A program made the position numbers and the translations under genes. Below are positions 1 through 12,664 of a stretch of 64,000 nt of DNA, one piece after another. The DNA comes from Polydactylus sextarius. Lineage: Eukaryota > Chordata > Actinopteri > Polynemidae. The notes under the pieces are model-generated. The model was not told where the DNA came from. It worked only from the letters and a program-made list of their open reading frames with translations, and did no database searches. Positions within the stretch are counted from its first letter, which is position 1. Every line of letters begins with the position of its first letter. The stretch is taken from positions 5,029,501-5,093,500 of the forward strand of contig CM028917.1 of NCBI GenBank assembly GCA_016801845.1, in the 5' to 3' direction.

Positions 1-245
1 TATTTATCATTGTCAAGTGGGCTTCTGAATGAACGAACACAGCTGTACAGTTCAGATGTGTTACTTTTCAGTCCTCCAATGCTCATAAATTATTTTATAC
101 ATATCACTCTTCCAGACAAGATTTCCTCCTGGTGGACAGGGTTCTTGTAGGACACTCACTACTCTGCAGCTTCCACACATGACTACTGTCAGCTGTATGT
201 ATAGAAACTGTACATGAATGGTCGTTGGATGTAGTATGTTGTCTC

Positions 246-249
<4 letters not shown>

Positions 250-336
<87 letters not shown>
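250..336. repeat. (AT)n microsatellite, about 43 units
   Basis: An uninterrupted alternating A/T run of 87 bases. Self-complementary, so it can extrude as a hairpin, and it is likely polymorphic in length. The short frame reading Tyr-Ile repeats through it is an artefact. Confidence 0.98.
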
Positions 337-339
<3 letters not shown>

Positions 340-3005
340 AACATTGTGTGTTTAGGTGCCAAGCAGTTGCATTGTGGGAGTATTTCTCACTGAAAAAGAT
401 TGAAAGATTAGTGAGTAGTGAGTAGTTGGAATAATAATAATGTATGAAGAATACATGGGGCTTCTAGTTTTAAAGAATATATAAGTAGTATAAGAATATA
501 TGAATTTATACAGATGTGAGGTCACCTCAAGACTAAAATATGTTGTACAAATGGGAAATCTGTTGTATGTTTGAGTGCTGATGACAGTACTGAGACAGGA
601 TTTTAAAAAAGAGAACTTGTGGTAAGATTGTGTTGAGCCAAATAAAAAAAGTTGAGTAAAGTTGAAGAGTTTTTTATTGTCATGTGGGAGTTTTATCATC
701 TGTTTACACTTTGGCAGCATGAACACAAGATTTCCACAGTTAAGCTGTTTTAACTATTTTTCTAAGTACTTTAAAATATTTCTCATTTGTCACAGTGTTG
801 TCACTCACTAGCAACTATTAACACACTTCAGTCTTGTTCTGTGAACTCTCAAATTAAGGTGAATTTGCCCAAAAATATAAGAAAAGAAAAAACTCCACCA
901 GATGTAAAAAGTTTTGAGTTATGTCATGAATTCAAGGTAATCGCTCCCTCATTTTTTAAAAAAAAAATCTGGAGCCAAGCATTGTATTTCACACTTATTA
1001 ATTTAACCTTTTGGATCCGCTTGCAGCTAAAATGGCCACAGAAGTAATGGTGTGTGGTACGTGACTATTGCTACATTGTCAGGGTACCTTAACACTAGCT
1101 AGTTACGACAGCCCAAAGTGATCTACCATCTCTAATTGGTTACATATGGATGAATGGATGAACAATAGTTAAAATGCTCAACATGTACAAAAAGTCAAGA
1201 TGCTGTAAATGGAAACTGGGCAGTCTCTTTGTCCAGAGGAGAAAAAGACTCTTGACAGACCTAGATTTACAGAGAAAGATTATCTGTGCCCAAATAGCGT
1301 GTTAGCTTGACCTTTCAGAGCCATTTGTAGCTAAAGGGCCTAAAGCTACAGCATAGAGGTGAGACATACACAGGAATGTTATAAGCCTTTTTAATATCCT
1401 CCCCTCCGCCTGTCTCTCTGTTTGGCTGGATTTCAAAACCATAGTACATGCTGTGTTGAAAAGGAACAAGCTGCCAAAACGCTGATGTGATTTCTTAAAG
1501 ATTGATGGTTTTTAGAGTTGTCTTGACTTGGTCTTTTATAATCAAACAGCCATAGTATTTTGTGAATAGAAACTGCTGCAGAAAAGTGATCCAGAGACAC
1601 TAATCAGTTTCTTCAGTGCATATTCATTTTTCAGGGTCAGCCTACAGCCAAGATCTGTCACTGAAAAATAAAAAGTATAGTTTAACATTCAGCTACAAGT
1701 TTCATATGCAAGAAAGCTGAAATTTTAATCTAATGCTGAGCTCACACTGGAATTAATCAAGATCCATAACATATGGGCTGTCATACCTGTGAGGTAAATG
1801 ATACTTTTATTGGGTACAATATACCAATAAATAAGTCTGGATTGAACACTAAGCATGCACTGCACAGGACTTACGTTGGTGGGGATATAATCTTAGCAAT
1901 GGTTTGGCAAATTTAAAACAAATAACTGCTGTTTACACCTTCCACTGGTCACTGGAGTAGCTACTGACAAGGAAGTTGATTAATTTAGTCGGTGCATGTA
2001 CTTTAACTGAGTATATGTACTGTAATCTCACTTTTCGGAGATGTCAAGATTTAAAATTTCATAAATGGCAATGAAAAACAAAGTGGGTACTCCCATTTCA
2101 AAGTGTGTGGATACAATAGGAACATATTAGTAGCTTAAAGAACAGTTTTAGAATCAATGCTGAGTTCAGCAACATGTGTTCTTAAGTACACAGCAGTTGC
2201 TCATGGAATAGTCCATTAGTTGGTAGTGTAGGCAGTGTTAGAACATTTCACAAGTTCAGGAATCAGGACAGGAGTTACAAATGTTACACAATTTTATGTT
2301 TGATGTCTTTAAATCATTACAAAATGATAACTGCTCCTCTGTTCTTCCTCCGATTTGTTGGCCACATGCAGTTCTCCACATAGCCAAATGGTAAAGACGA
2401 ACCAATCAACACATATTGTTGGTCTTAAGATAAACACAGTGAGTAGTACAGTCATGCATGCTTTGAGGTTCATCCACTTGATATGCGAACTCTGCGACTG
2501 CTGATGTGCTCCTTCCCACCCAGAGATCAATATGACTGGGAACAGAAGGCAAACTTTACCCCAGGCAAGTGCATAATCAATAGCCATGTGGGTTCTCGCT
2601 AATTAAACTGCCACATTAATATATCTCTCACTGAAAGCTACCTCGGGACAAGAAAGGAGGGTTGATGACGAGATTAGATGGGAAAGGGAAACGAGGGGAA
2701 ATAACTGAACAGAAAGAGATGGACCAAAGACCTGAGGGAGATCTTGCAGGGAAAGAGAAGTGGTGATTCTTTAAAAATCTGATTAATAACAATTATACAT
2801 CAACATACAGGTTAATCACTAAACAAAGGCAGTAAAACAGAGGCTGAATATTATAATACCTTGATTTATTGAAAAGCTGGTGACATTTCATGTTCATATT
2901 TCTTTCTCATGGTTTTGTTTCTCACATGTAAGACATAACACTGACAAAATGACAACTTTTCTATCGTTAGTCAAAACAATGACAATTTTAACAATGTCAG
3001 CATTT
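337..3005. other. Unannotated AT-rich sequence
   Basis: No gene, RNA gene or recognisable transposon seen. The open frames at 352-726 and 2309-2587 (both minus strand) have no domain, no repeated motif and no splice context that I can recognise, and are treated as chance frames. Confidence 0.6.
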
Positions 3006-3028
3006 AAAAAAAAAAAAAAAAAAAAAAA
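3006..3028 (+). repeat. Poly(A) run, 23 A
   Basis: Homopolymer of 23 A. It could be the tail of an old retroposed copy, but no recognisable SINE or LINE body precedes it and no target-site duplication was found. Confidence 0.9.
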
Positions 3029-3164
3029 GGCATTTTGTATGTGGGGCCAACAAACCGAGCTTAAGGTGTCTTGGCAACTTTCTCTGTATTTGTCAATGTT
3101 TAAGACCCCTTTGGCTACTTAAAAAAACAACAAAACTTTTAGGGGAAAAACTAAGTATGTTTAG

Positions 3165-4465
3165 TGACTCAACTGGACCTCTTCCAGACTTGGAGGAAGA
3201 ATCCTGATAATCCGCTGAGCCATCTTGGGTCTTCCTCCACTCTGCAGTGCAGCTGGGGTATCACACAGTGCAGCATTATGACTGTATGTTCTCTACTGTA
3301 CCTCAATACAACTTTAACATGAGAAACTGAGACAGTTAGTACCTCCGCCCCCATACTCTTTGGCTGGACTACTGAGACCTAACATGCCTTCACTAAGATC
3401 AAAGGTCTCTTCACTGCTGCTCCCTTTCTCATTCATTCCAATACCTCCATGACAGTTCATTATGCTCCTAACATTGGTGTAGGGAGTGTTCTCTTTCAGT
3501 GCTTTAGATCTGATCAGAAGCACCATACCTGTACCTTTATATCTTCTTCTCAGTTGAAACTGAGAATTACTAGTAAAACTGACCCTTGAATAGTGGTTGA
3601 ACACTGGTCGAAAGCTGCTAAAAAAAAAACCTTTTGTTATATGGACTGATCAGAAAATCTTGACTTACAATAAGTCCACTAAATGTTTAACTCCAGCCTG
3701 TTGTGTCCTGTTCTTCAGCAAATTTAACCTCAACCTCACCCTCACCTACCCAGCCCAAGTTCATTAAATAGTAAACCAGATGATCTATCCTACTATCAGG
3801 TACCTGAGTCAGAAATTTCATCCAGGACAGAGACCATTCTTCCTCAAACATGCATAGCTATCGCTACAGTGAAATAAAATCAATGATCGAGGCGGCTCAT
3901 CATCACAACTCAACCCAGGCAGTGGTCTACCTACCAATTCCTTGTCAAGTGGATGTATACCAGCCATTTTGTCTGTCTTCCTGCCATTAAGTGTCCTGTA
4001 AAATATATGCTCAGAAAGACTTTCTAGGTCCTCCTTCTGGTTTGCTGAATCCCCTGCTAGTCCAAAACAGGATTTGTTCTTGGCCACATTCACTATAGTT
4101 TCCATTTACTGTCACTGTTCTGTGCTACCACTTGTCTAAGGTCACTGATATTCCCTTGGTTATTGTCTCTGAATAAAACTATTTGGTTGGTTTAGAAAAC
4201 AAGTTCATGTTCTCAGTATAACTATCAGTCTTCTGGTTTTCAGAGAGCCAATTCTCATTCTCTTTAAAGTGAGTCTTCCAGTCCTCTTTGTCCTCCTGCC
4301 AATCCTCCTCCTCCACAACCTCAACATGCATATCCCGCTCTCCTGCTGTGTTGTAACAGTTTCCCTTCCTCTGGATACAACCATGCTGATGTTCCACAGA
4401 TAAATAAGTAACTTCCTGTCTGTGTTTTTAGAAATGACGTTATCCAAATGTGACTCTAAATGCAT
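3165..4465 (-). pseudogene. Unidentified coding-like remnant
   Basis: Four stop-to-stop frames lie in a row on the minus strand: about 4397-4179 (72 codons, rich in Glu, Asp and Trp, with a VVEEEDW stretch), 4105-3818 (95 codons), 3604-3314 (96 codons, with Ser/Glu-rich GSSSEETFDLSEG) and 3354-3169 (61 codons). They sit in different frames, separated by stops, and the composition is less AT-rich and less repetitive than the flanks. I recognise no family. It may be a decayed retrogene, an unfamiliar transposon protein, or chance. The acidic N-terminal piece and the order of the frames are the only arguments for coding origin. Confidence 0.25.
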
Positions 4466-5427
4466 CTATTTATCAACCTAACAGTCATATTTTCATGTTG
4501 TTCATCAGTTTTGTGTTTTGTTTGTTTATTTGTTTTTGTTCATTTTGTTTTGTGTGTGTGTGTGTGTATGTGCGCGCACAAGTGTGATACCAAATTCTAT
4601 AAAAATGTTGAATGTTTAGAGTCTTGTTCATTTTCAGTTTGACAGTAACTATTAACCGCCAGCCTTCTGATTAGCTAAAAAACCTGCTCTACCTGAACTA
4701 TGGCCTACACTTAGAGCTGTCCACTTGTGATCAGATCATCCAAAACATGTGTTACTGCCAGGTCTGTTCAGGACCAATACAATTTCAGAGGATTTTTTTG
4801 AGTTTGTCACTCAGTATTGAAAGGAGTGGTTTTGATTGAATGTGAGCACCAGTGCTCTGGTAGTGATCACATGGATTTAAAACAGTTAACGTACTCATGA
4901 AGCCTGAGCTGTGTGATTCAAAGTGACAGTTGTGAGTGTGTGAGTATGTATAAATGACTTTGTTGTGACACAGCCTTGTAAATCTTCATTAATGTGAATT
5001 ATGACCAACTATTTCACTACGTAACTCACGTAATTCAACTTAGGCTGTATGTACTGACAAAGATGTGCTGAATGATGCAAACAAAGTCAACAGATTAAAG
5101 TGGAAAAAGAAAACAAAAGAAAGACAAAATGGAGGGTGCAAACCACACCTTTGCTAATGAGCAGTAAGTGTGATGTGTAAAGTGAAATAACAGACGCAGG
5201 GAATTGGGCAGACAGAAACAAAGGAAAAGTGAAGGATGCAAGAGAAGGAGGGGAGCTGGTGGATTAGTGTAGGGCAGGTAGGTGGTGGAGGAGGCATTAA
5301 TATGTAATTTATTGATGAGGGATAGAATATGCGGACAGAGCAGAGTAGAAGCGAGGCGAAGCCGGCATGCCGTGGAAGTCCCTTACGCTAGCAGTATGTG
5401 CCTTTCCATTTGTGCTCTTCATACATA
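4466..5427. other. Unannotated sequence with a short (GT)n
   Basis: Contains a short (GT)n tract at about 4550-4568 that runs into alternating GC/CA. Near 5370 there is a 10-base palindrome CGGCATGCCG. No gene seen. Confidence 0.6.
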
Positions 5428-5470
5428 CTAATACACTCACACGCACACAGACACACACACACACACACAC
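5428..5470. repeat. Imperfect (CA)n microsatellite
   Basis: CA repeat with a few interruptions (CG, AG), about 43 bases. Confidence 0.9.
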
Positions 5471-5855
5471 CTCCATTCCTCTCAACCTTCAGACCTGCTC
5501 CCTTTCTTCTCGGTAAGAAAGGGAGTTGCCCTAAAAAATGAATTTATCTTTCATATCATAGGCATAAGAAACTTGATACTCAGTGGCATTTCTTCCTTTA
5601 AGGAGAAGTTTGGGGTTGGGGATATAAGCCTATTTGCTTTCTTGCTGACAGTGAGATGAGAAAATGATGTATGTGTCTCATGTACAGGTGGTAGCTATGA
5701 ACTTACAGCTCATCAATTAGCTTACCTTATACATTGGAAGGGGGGAGCAGCTAGCCAGACAGAAATTACATGTCAGTGCATTAATGGGAAAGCAGGCATT
5801 GTCCAGACTGTCATGGCGAAGAGCTGAGCCAGACAGTGACTCTGTCAATTTACTT

Positions 5856-6205
5856 TAGAGATAGGGCGAGGAGCTTGGACATTCGTTGGGAGGTTGGAAT
5901 AAAGCTGCTGTTCCTTCACATCAAAGGAAGCAAGTTGAAGTGATTTGGGTATCTGATCAGGTTACATCCTGGGTGTCTCCCTATGGCGGTTTTCATGCGC
6001 GTTTAATTGGTAGGAGCTCTCAGGGTAGACCCAGAGCTTTCTAGAGAGATTCTATATCTTATCCAGCCTCTGAACACCTTGTGATCTACCCAGGAGAAGC
6101 AGGAAAGTGTCAATGTAGATAGACACATCTGGTCTACCTCATGGACCTGCTGCCACCACAACCTGACCCTGGATGAGTGGCTGAAAATGGATGATTGGAC
6201 TTATC
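5856..6205 (+). mobile_element. LINE fragment, ORF2 C-terminal end and 3' end
   Basis: Read on the plus strand this matches, with many substitutions and small gaps, the end of a common fish non-LTR retrotransposon ORF2. The stretch TTAGAGATAGGGCGAGGAGC at the start corresponds to the LRDRVRS part of the protein, and GATTTGGGTATCTGATCAGG to the WFGHLIR part. The 3' end degenerates into GGATGATTGG, the remnant of the usual GGAT-type tail. It is 5'-truncated, as most LINE insertions are, and full of stops, so it is dead. The family assignment is from memory of the consensus; the clade is not resolved. Related fragments lie at 31.2, 36.6, 46.2 and 54.0 kb. Confidence 0.8.
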
Positions 6206-6879
6206 AGCACATTTAATGTTGACTGATTAATGGTGAATCACACACTGTCATGGAGAAGTGAGCAGTGGCTTGAGTTTGAGGTGGTAAGTACATTCTTCAA
6301 TCAGAACCATGGTTACATGTTTTAATTGAACCATGGTTACTGCTTCCACTCTGCATCATAAACTAGGCTTACTACACATCACCACACTCATTTATATTTA
6401 TCAACTCACACTTAGAACGAAAACACGTGCCTAGTTCCTAAAATGACAAACAAATACAATTGCCCCCTAATTAAAGTCACTATAAGTTTGCAACTAAAGA
6501 TGAGTGGGAACAGAAATATACAGGTCAGATGTGACTGTAGTGCTCAAGACAAAAAGTACACTATGCTGACATGAATGTAATGTTTCCTGTGAATTACTTA
6601 TGTGCATGAGGACTGACGCACTGAGCACTTAAAATTGTGAACTAAAGTATTTCAGTGCACATCATTTTTGCAGAGGCAAAGCTGCAATAAAATTGAGTTG
6701 TATGCAATGAACCAAGAAGAGAAGCTGACTTGTGACTTTTAACATTAAACTGTGTTTAACCATAGTTTGGATTCATCTACAGATGATGGGAGCTTATCTT
6801 TCACTGCCAGACTGTATTGTCATCCAAAGCACAGAAAAAAAAAACTCTCATACTGATAATGTTTGATTAAACACATGGA
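6206..6879. other. Unannotated sequence
   Basis: No gene or recognisable repeat. Two ACCATGGTTAC copies lie close together near 6307 and 6331. Confidence 0.55.
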
Positions 6880-7130
6880 AGAGAAGACAAAAAGAGGTGT
6901 ATAAAAGAGGAATGGAAGGAAGAAGACAGCGGGCAGGAGAGGAGGAGGCTGCTAATTGATTCATTTGCCAAAGTGCTGCTGGGGGTGTAAACCCCCGCAA
7001 CCCCACCCATCTCCTCCACAAAGGAGGGAGGCAAGACACAGGCAATTGATACACTCTGTTAGGCCTTATCAGGACCACTTTGATCAGCTGCACCTCCAGG
7101 CCTATCCTCTGCAGTTTAACACCCCTGCAG
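6880..7130. promoter_or_regulatory. Candidate conserved non-coding block
   Basis: Higher GC than its surroundings and without transposon character. It has a homeodomain-like TAATTGATTC, a CAATTGA, a perfect hairpin GGGGGT-GTAA-ACCCCC at 6981-6996, and CTCTGCAG / CCTGCAGAG flanking a short AT stretch near 7110. These are the sort of motifs found in vertebrate enhancers, but the only real test is alignment with other fish. An 81-codon minus-strand frame overlaps it and has no recognisable domain. Confidence 0.25.
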
Positions 7131-7985
7131 AGTAAGTGTGTGCAAGTGTGTCTGCCTGTTTATCTGTGTGTACTGGTACTGAGCTTTGTTCATGTCTTTA
7201 ACACAATTTAGACCATGTTAAAGAAATGCATATGTGCATGACCTAAAAAGAGAAAGCGAGGAAGTTAATCTACATGCAAATGTGGGGACCAGGAAAATGT
7301 AATACTAAGATATATTGGTAAGTTATGCATAGTATGTTGATGTTTTCTATGTCACAATGTTGGATATTTTTCACCCTCTCTTCATCACAATGATAACACA
7401 TGCTCTAAACTTAAACTGGTCCAGTGCAGATTATGTTCCAGCTGTGTTCCAGCTTTAAATTAGCCATAAAACTGTTGCTGTTTCAATGATCACCTCCTTT
7501 TGAAATGGTGTCACAGTTATTGGAGAATCCCGTGAACCTTGGTGCTAGATTTTTATTTTCGGCAGGAGAAAGAAAGATGAAAGCACAGCAGTTACAGACC
7601 ACTGTAGAGGATGTTTTTATGATTGATACTGATTTGCTGCCAAGTCTAATACTGCTGGTAGTGCAGCTATTAGACCACATGCACACTGCTTAAAAAATGT
7701 ATTAGTCTTTTGTCATACTCACCCTTGAACTGTTTTGATATCTAATACTGTAAATTTGTTATGGTACAAGGTTAAGTTTACTGCTTGTCAGATGGGATTT
7801 CAGTCAGATATATCAAACCTCATTTAATATATGCTGAACTAAGTTTTAAACCATAAAGCTGATACAAGACAAACTAATAGAAGAATTTATCTCAATTCAC
7901 ATAACCTGATCAATCTGGATTTCCTTTACTGAAACAAGAAACAAGTTTAAACAAGGTAAAAACATTATGTACAGAATTAACTTAT
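7131..7985. other. Unannotated sequence
   Basis: No gene or clear repeat. Two overlapping short frames on opposite strands (7483-7693) look like chance. Confidence 0.55.
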
Positions 7986-7989
7986 TATT

Positions 7990-8478
7990 AACTTGAGATG
8001 TCATAGATGTCATCTGGACCAAGGATAGACTAATTTAAGATAAAAGAGGATACTGACACAATATGTGATCAGTGCAAACAGTCTCCTGCCACACTGCTAC
8101 ATATGTTTTGGTCATGTCCCAAGCTGCATGCTTTCTGGTAATCTATCTTTGAGGCATCCTCTACAATATAAGAGAAAACAGTGGACCCATCTCCATTTTT
8201 TCACTGTTGTGAATGACTGCAGTAGATGCTCCCTTCACTGGGTATCATATGAGTATGATGGCCTTTTGCTTTCCGCTGGCCAGAGGACTTATTTTGTTCA
8301 AATGGAAAGATGCTCTCCCTCCAGCATATGGTCAATGGATCAGAGAGGTTAGGTGTCATGTTCACTTACAACAAATTTGATACACCATTAGGGGGCACAC
8401 CAGTAACTTTTATGCCATTTGGCAACAATTTATTTCTTTTGTAGAGGGCATGGCAGCAACTAAAATATCTGTGTAAAG
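7990..8478 (+). mobile_element. L1-type LINE fragment, ORF2 C-terminal end
   Basis: The plus-strand translation, allowing several frameshifts, reads like the C-terminal zinc-knuckle end of fish L1 ORF2. ICDQCKQSPATLLHMFWSCP is visible around 8064-8122, giving the Cys-x2-Cys...His-x-x-x-x-Cys arrangement. Farther on come the LARR-type stretch and ILFKWK around 8300, then WSMDQR, and near the end FWQQFISFVEGMAA. The reading frame changes several times, so it is a dead, 5'-truncated copy. This is a different LINE class from the fragments at 5.9 and 31 kb. Confidence 0.8.
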
Positions 8479-8589
8479 AAAGAAAGCCTGGCTATGTCAA
8501 GCTTGCTTTGTAGTTCACCCCTGAATAGACCTCATGGGGATCAAAAGCCTGTCGTAATGTAGCAAAACCTTATTTCTCAGGTCTTGCTC

Positions 8590-8658
8590 AGGTTAAGGGT
8601 AAGAGTAAGGTGCAGATTGAGGTTGGATTAAGGTAAGGGTTAGGGTTTGGGGAAGCCC
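8590..8658 (+). repeat. Degenerate telomere-like (TTAGGG-related) repeat
   Basis: A run of GGTTAAGGGTAAGAGTAAGG-type units ends in AAGGGTTAGGGTTTGGGG. Degenerate interstitial repeats of this kind are common in fish. The orientation is opposite to the copy at 16929-16946. Confidence 0.6.
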
Positions 8659-8725
8659 GTCCACAATTAATATCTCAGTCAGTGCAAGTCAGTGCAATTT
8701 CCTAACAAGGATAGCTGCACAAACT

Positions 8726-8765
8726 TGTGTGTGTGTGTGTGTGTGTGTGTGTCAGAGAGAGAGAG
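8726..8765. repeat. (GT)n followed by (GA)n
   Basis: About 13 GT units, then a short GAGAGAGAGA run. Confidence 0.95.
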
Positions 8766-9402
8766 CTTAGCTTTCTTTACGCCACAGTGACAGGGGCTGC
8801 ATTATCATACCCACCCACACACGTTCCGCACACTAGCAATGTTAATATTAACACCTTATGTAATATTGGCTTTGAGCTTCATTTCACTTGCAGACACATG
8901 AAAGCTGCACACTGCAGTTTTATTTTTATGCACTCTAAATGGCACACTTCAGAACAGGGAGATGCATATAATGCTGCTGAGCTGGGCTATGACCCCCAAG
9001 AAAACCAGGTAATCACTGTGTAAACAACACAGAAGGGTTGTGTGGGTATGCACTATAAAACTAAGATTACAGTATACAACAAAGATCACATTTAGGTGCT
9101 TGCATGAATCTTCATCGTGCTTCTCACAAAGAACAGATGGCATATGGTCATATACAAACACATGAATGAATCGTTACAAAGTTTTACAATTTTCTGTGCT
9201 TTTCATTCACACCCTTCCTCTCTCAGTTGACAGAATAATGTGTATGATGGCCTTTAACTCATATTACTTACCGTTTTTATTTGTCTTGTTGTTTCAAAGT
9301 TCTTGTGTTCTATTACCTAATTATGTTGGCTACAAATGAGCAAAGGGTTTCTGTATTTTCTAATAATACTGGGATCACAATATTAATAAAAATACACACC
9401 CC
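8766..9402. other. Unannotated sequence
   Basis: Nothing recognisable. Overlapping chance frames on both strands between 8727 and 9161. Confidence 0.55.
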
Positions 9403-9433
9403 AAAAAAAAAAAAAAAATAAAAATAAAAAATA
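9403..9433 (+). repeat. A-rich tract
   Basis: Sixteen A followed by TAAAAATAAAAAATAAA. No retroelement body is recognised upstream. Confidence 0.9.
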
Positions 9434-9969
9434 AACACTGAAAGATAATTGACTTCAGTTTCTTCATGAGTTAGAAACCATGGCAACAAATCTTGCAACA
9501 AAGTGTGTCCCAGATATAACCAGGCCTGCTCAGCAGTTTTTAACTGCATAGAAAATTCTGTTATTTTCCATTGGCTTCTGTGGTTGTGCTTTCTCACTTC
9601 ACACTTGCACTTTTGGCAATGCTTTCGTCATTTGTTTGCATTTGATCAATTTGCGTGACAGAACACAGAGCCACCATATGGTCCACATGGGCCACTGTAA
9701 ATCAGGCACCAAATAAACATTACAGCAGCTTTGTGCACTCGTGAATCATGTTTTAATTTGCTGGGACCCCTCCTCTCAATGACTACATTCAGTGCGACCT
9801 AAGTTGTTTCTTACTGACAATATCATGAAACAGTTTTTCCAATGCAGGGTGGTGTAAATGTGTGTACTGTTCAATTTAATGTAATGCCAAGAAATAATCT
9901 CAAACAAGTGAAATTACCTTGTGTTTCACACCTCTAGCAAAGCAGTGCACTTGCAGTGTAATAGTGTGT
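9434..9969. other. Unannotated sequence
   Basis: Nothing recognisable. Confidence 0.5.
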
Positions 9970-10140
9970 GAATACTTGAGCTGTGGACAAAAACATATTT
10001 TGTGCGGTCAAAGTGACTTTGACCTTTGACGTAGAAAATCATTTCACTTCGATTCAAATCTGTCTTCACAGTTTGAGATCAAACCTGCAAATGAGTTTGT
10101 AGAGAAAGATTTAAATCTCTCTCAAACTACATTAGGATGT
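9970..10140 (-). repeat. Dispersed fish repeat, inverted copy (GTCAAGGTCA family)
   Basis: The reverse strand carries the core of a repeat very common in fish, built around AAGGTCA...GTGACCTCA..AAACATGTTTT. On the plus strand this appears as ACAAAAACATATTTTGTGCG followed by GTGACTTTGACCTTTGACG. The same core lies in the opposite orientation at 12665-13030. Family name unknown to me. Confidence 0.7.
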
Positions 10141-11249
10141 TTAAATATAGGACAAGGACCATTCACTAGCTTTTTGAGAAAGATTTATAAAGGTATAAAT
10201 GCATCAGTCTCAACAAGACAAATACATAATCTTTACACCTCTTAAGTGTAAATAAATAAAAATAAAAAAATTGATAGATGTCTGTAGTAGTAGGCCACGA
10301 TGATATTAGCCACTTTTGTCAGTGTCACATTAAAACGATGGTAAGGCTTATCAGGTTGACACAGTGATGTTTCCATGATACACAACACTATACACTACTT
10401 CTTTTCTACTATGCCTCCAAATTTGTTTGGATGTCATACTGATAGGTACCTCAGGCAGAGCCTTGTAAATAATTCAGTATAGCATTCATATAATGTACAC
10501 TTGTGAACAATGAGAGAGGAAACCAAATGGGAAGCTGAATGGAGGCCAGGACCGGTTTGACGTAGAAAGTTGAAACAAAACAGAAATAACTGAAGCAATT
10601 ACAGAGGTTGTCTAATAACATTGTGCCACCCTGAGACTTTATTCAGCTCCTGAACACAACAGTAGTTTAAGATCCGAGTGACATCTAAGATTAAAACAAA
10701 CTACCAAACCAGCGGATAAGACTCAAAGTAAACAAATTTTCATCACTTAATGAAATAAATTGGAGAAAAAAAAAACCAGCTAGCATAGCTTAATGTGGTC
10801 CATAGGCGAACGCATGTCAAGCAAATCAGAATTATGCCTTGTGATGCATATCAAAAGTCAATAAATTATTTCACTGTTTCCCCCAGATAGTTTTTGCTCT
10901 GTTTGCACTGCAAATTTACACAGGCAGCATAACTGACTTCATTTGAGAATAGCGGGTGATGGAGAACATGGGTTTTTACATACTGAGTAAAACATAGATT
11001 TAAGTTAAATTTTCACTTTTAGAACTTTGATCAAGTGCAGAAATTGCAAAGACACAAGTAGCCTACTTTAACATTTAGGTTAAAAAAATAGAAACCACTT
11101 ACCCTTTTTAGTGATAAGAAAAAAGTGTTTTCTCTAGTTGTGCATTAGTATTAAACTGAATTTAGAATGAACATGCATTATTGAGGTAAAATATACTATA
11201 ATTATGTGAAAACGTGTATTTTAGTAGAGTGAAATTAAAGTATTATAAA
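10141..11249. other. Unannotated AT-rich sequence
   Basis: No gene or clear transposon. Confidence 0.55.
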
Positions 11250-11580
11250 TCATGGCTGCATGGCAATACAGTGGTTAGCACTGTCTCACCTCACAGCAAG
11301 AAGGTCTTGGGGTTTGAACCTGAGCTGGGAACACTGGGATCTGGAGTTTGTATGTTTTCCCCATGTTTTCATGGGTTTTCTCTGGACACTGTTGCTGGCA
11401 ACTCTAAACTTCCCTTAAGTGTGGATGTGAGCATGTCTGGTTGGTATTGTCTATTAATGTTGGCCCTGTGGCAGACTGACAACCTGCACAGGGTATACCC
11501 TGCCCTCTCCCACAGTCAGCTGGGATTGGCCCCAGATCCCATGACCCCCAACATGATAAGCAGTATAGATTATGGATGAA
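11250..11580 (+). mobile_element. tRNA-related SINE-like fish repeat
   Basis: The head resembles a tRNA of Val/Glu type: an A-box-like TGGTTAGCACT at 11272-11282 and a B-box-like GGTTTGAACC at 11311-11320, with CTCACAGCAAGAAGGTC between them. The body holds TGGAGTTTGTATGTTTTCCC, a GGCCCTGTGGCAGACTGACA stretch, CAGCTGGGATTGGCCCCAGA and the terminal GATAAGCAGTATAGATTATGGATGAATGG. All of these match the order of a repeat found thousands of times in fish genomes. The copy is nearly full length but diverged. The 121-codon frame across it is an accident of the repeat. Confidence 0.85.
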
Positions 11581-12664
11581 TGGAAAACAAGGGGGCACTA
11601 TTTAAAATCTAACTTGAATAGCGTTTACAGGAGCTCAACAAGGATCAGTTGTATGAGATTAATACACTTGCTTGCACATAGATATTGTAAGTATACTGCA
11701 TAGATGGTAGAATCAAGTATGCAAAGAAGTTCATACTGGATCATGAGAAACAAATTAATCTAACAAAAAGAATTCCAGGCCAAACCCCAACAATTAGTGT
11801 TGAGCAAGACAAATGTACCTGCTGATGTAAAAGACCAGGGCCCCTGAGAACTTTGTTGTTTTTCCTCTATGGAGACCATACCAAAAACTTCTTTCATTCC
11901 AACAAATCCACAAAAGTCAAATGACAACATGGCCAGAGTAATAATAAGAATATAATGGTTCCACAGAACCACTGGTACACTCTATTTTCCAGCCAGGAGT
12001 GTTACCTTTGACTTAATCTTTGTTCATTCTCGAACCTTAATGTTTTCCCCTAAACATAACCAGTCATTATGAAAAGACAATCTTCTTCCTCAGCACAGAC
12101 AAACAACATGGTCTAGTTGGTAGAAGGTTTTGATCAGAAAGCATTCAACCTGCAGCAAACAGACATCAAGCTTTTCTTTAAATGTTTCTGCTCTTTTTGC
12201 CTGAAAATTGTGAACACTGTGCTAACTCAGTAATCAAATCATTCAAATCAGTCATATTGCAGTGTTTATTTGAAGTCATCTTGGTCTTCCAGTCTTGTCA
12301 AATCTCTCACTGTTCCTCTTAGCTTTCTTAATGACATTTCAGATGAGGAAGATTGCAAGCTGAAAGTACTTTGAGGCCTCTTTACAGCCTCTCTGGCTTT
12401 ATAGCATCAGTTAACGTCATTTACATGGTTGTACATGGTTGTTGTGTTACCACAAGGCTGAAGTGTCATAAAATTTATCAGCTCTGGAACTGCCATTAGC
12501 AAAAAATCACTAATGACAATTCTTGACCTATGTAACATGCCCTAACAAGTCAATTAAGACCTAATGGCTTTATTAAGTTCTGAATGTTTTAGTAGAAGAA
12601 TGCCAAACTTTTAAACATGCATTAATAATTAATTAACTTTTCTTTGACCAACAAAATCTTATGG
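11581..12664. other. Unannotated sequence
   Basis: No gene or clear repeat. Confidence 0.5.

Noticed and set aside
225..425. Tyr-Ile repeat frame, and likewise His-Thr/Cys-Val frames at 13639-13920
   Set aside because: Translations of pure dinucleotide repeats.
11214..11579. 121-codon plus-strand frame
   Set aside because: Lies wholly within the SINE-like repeat.
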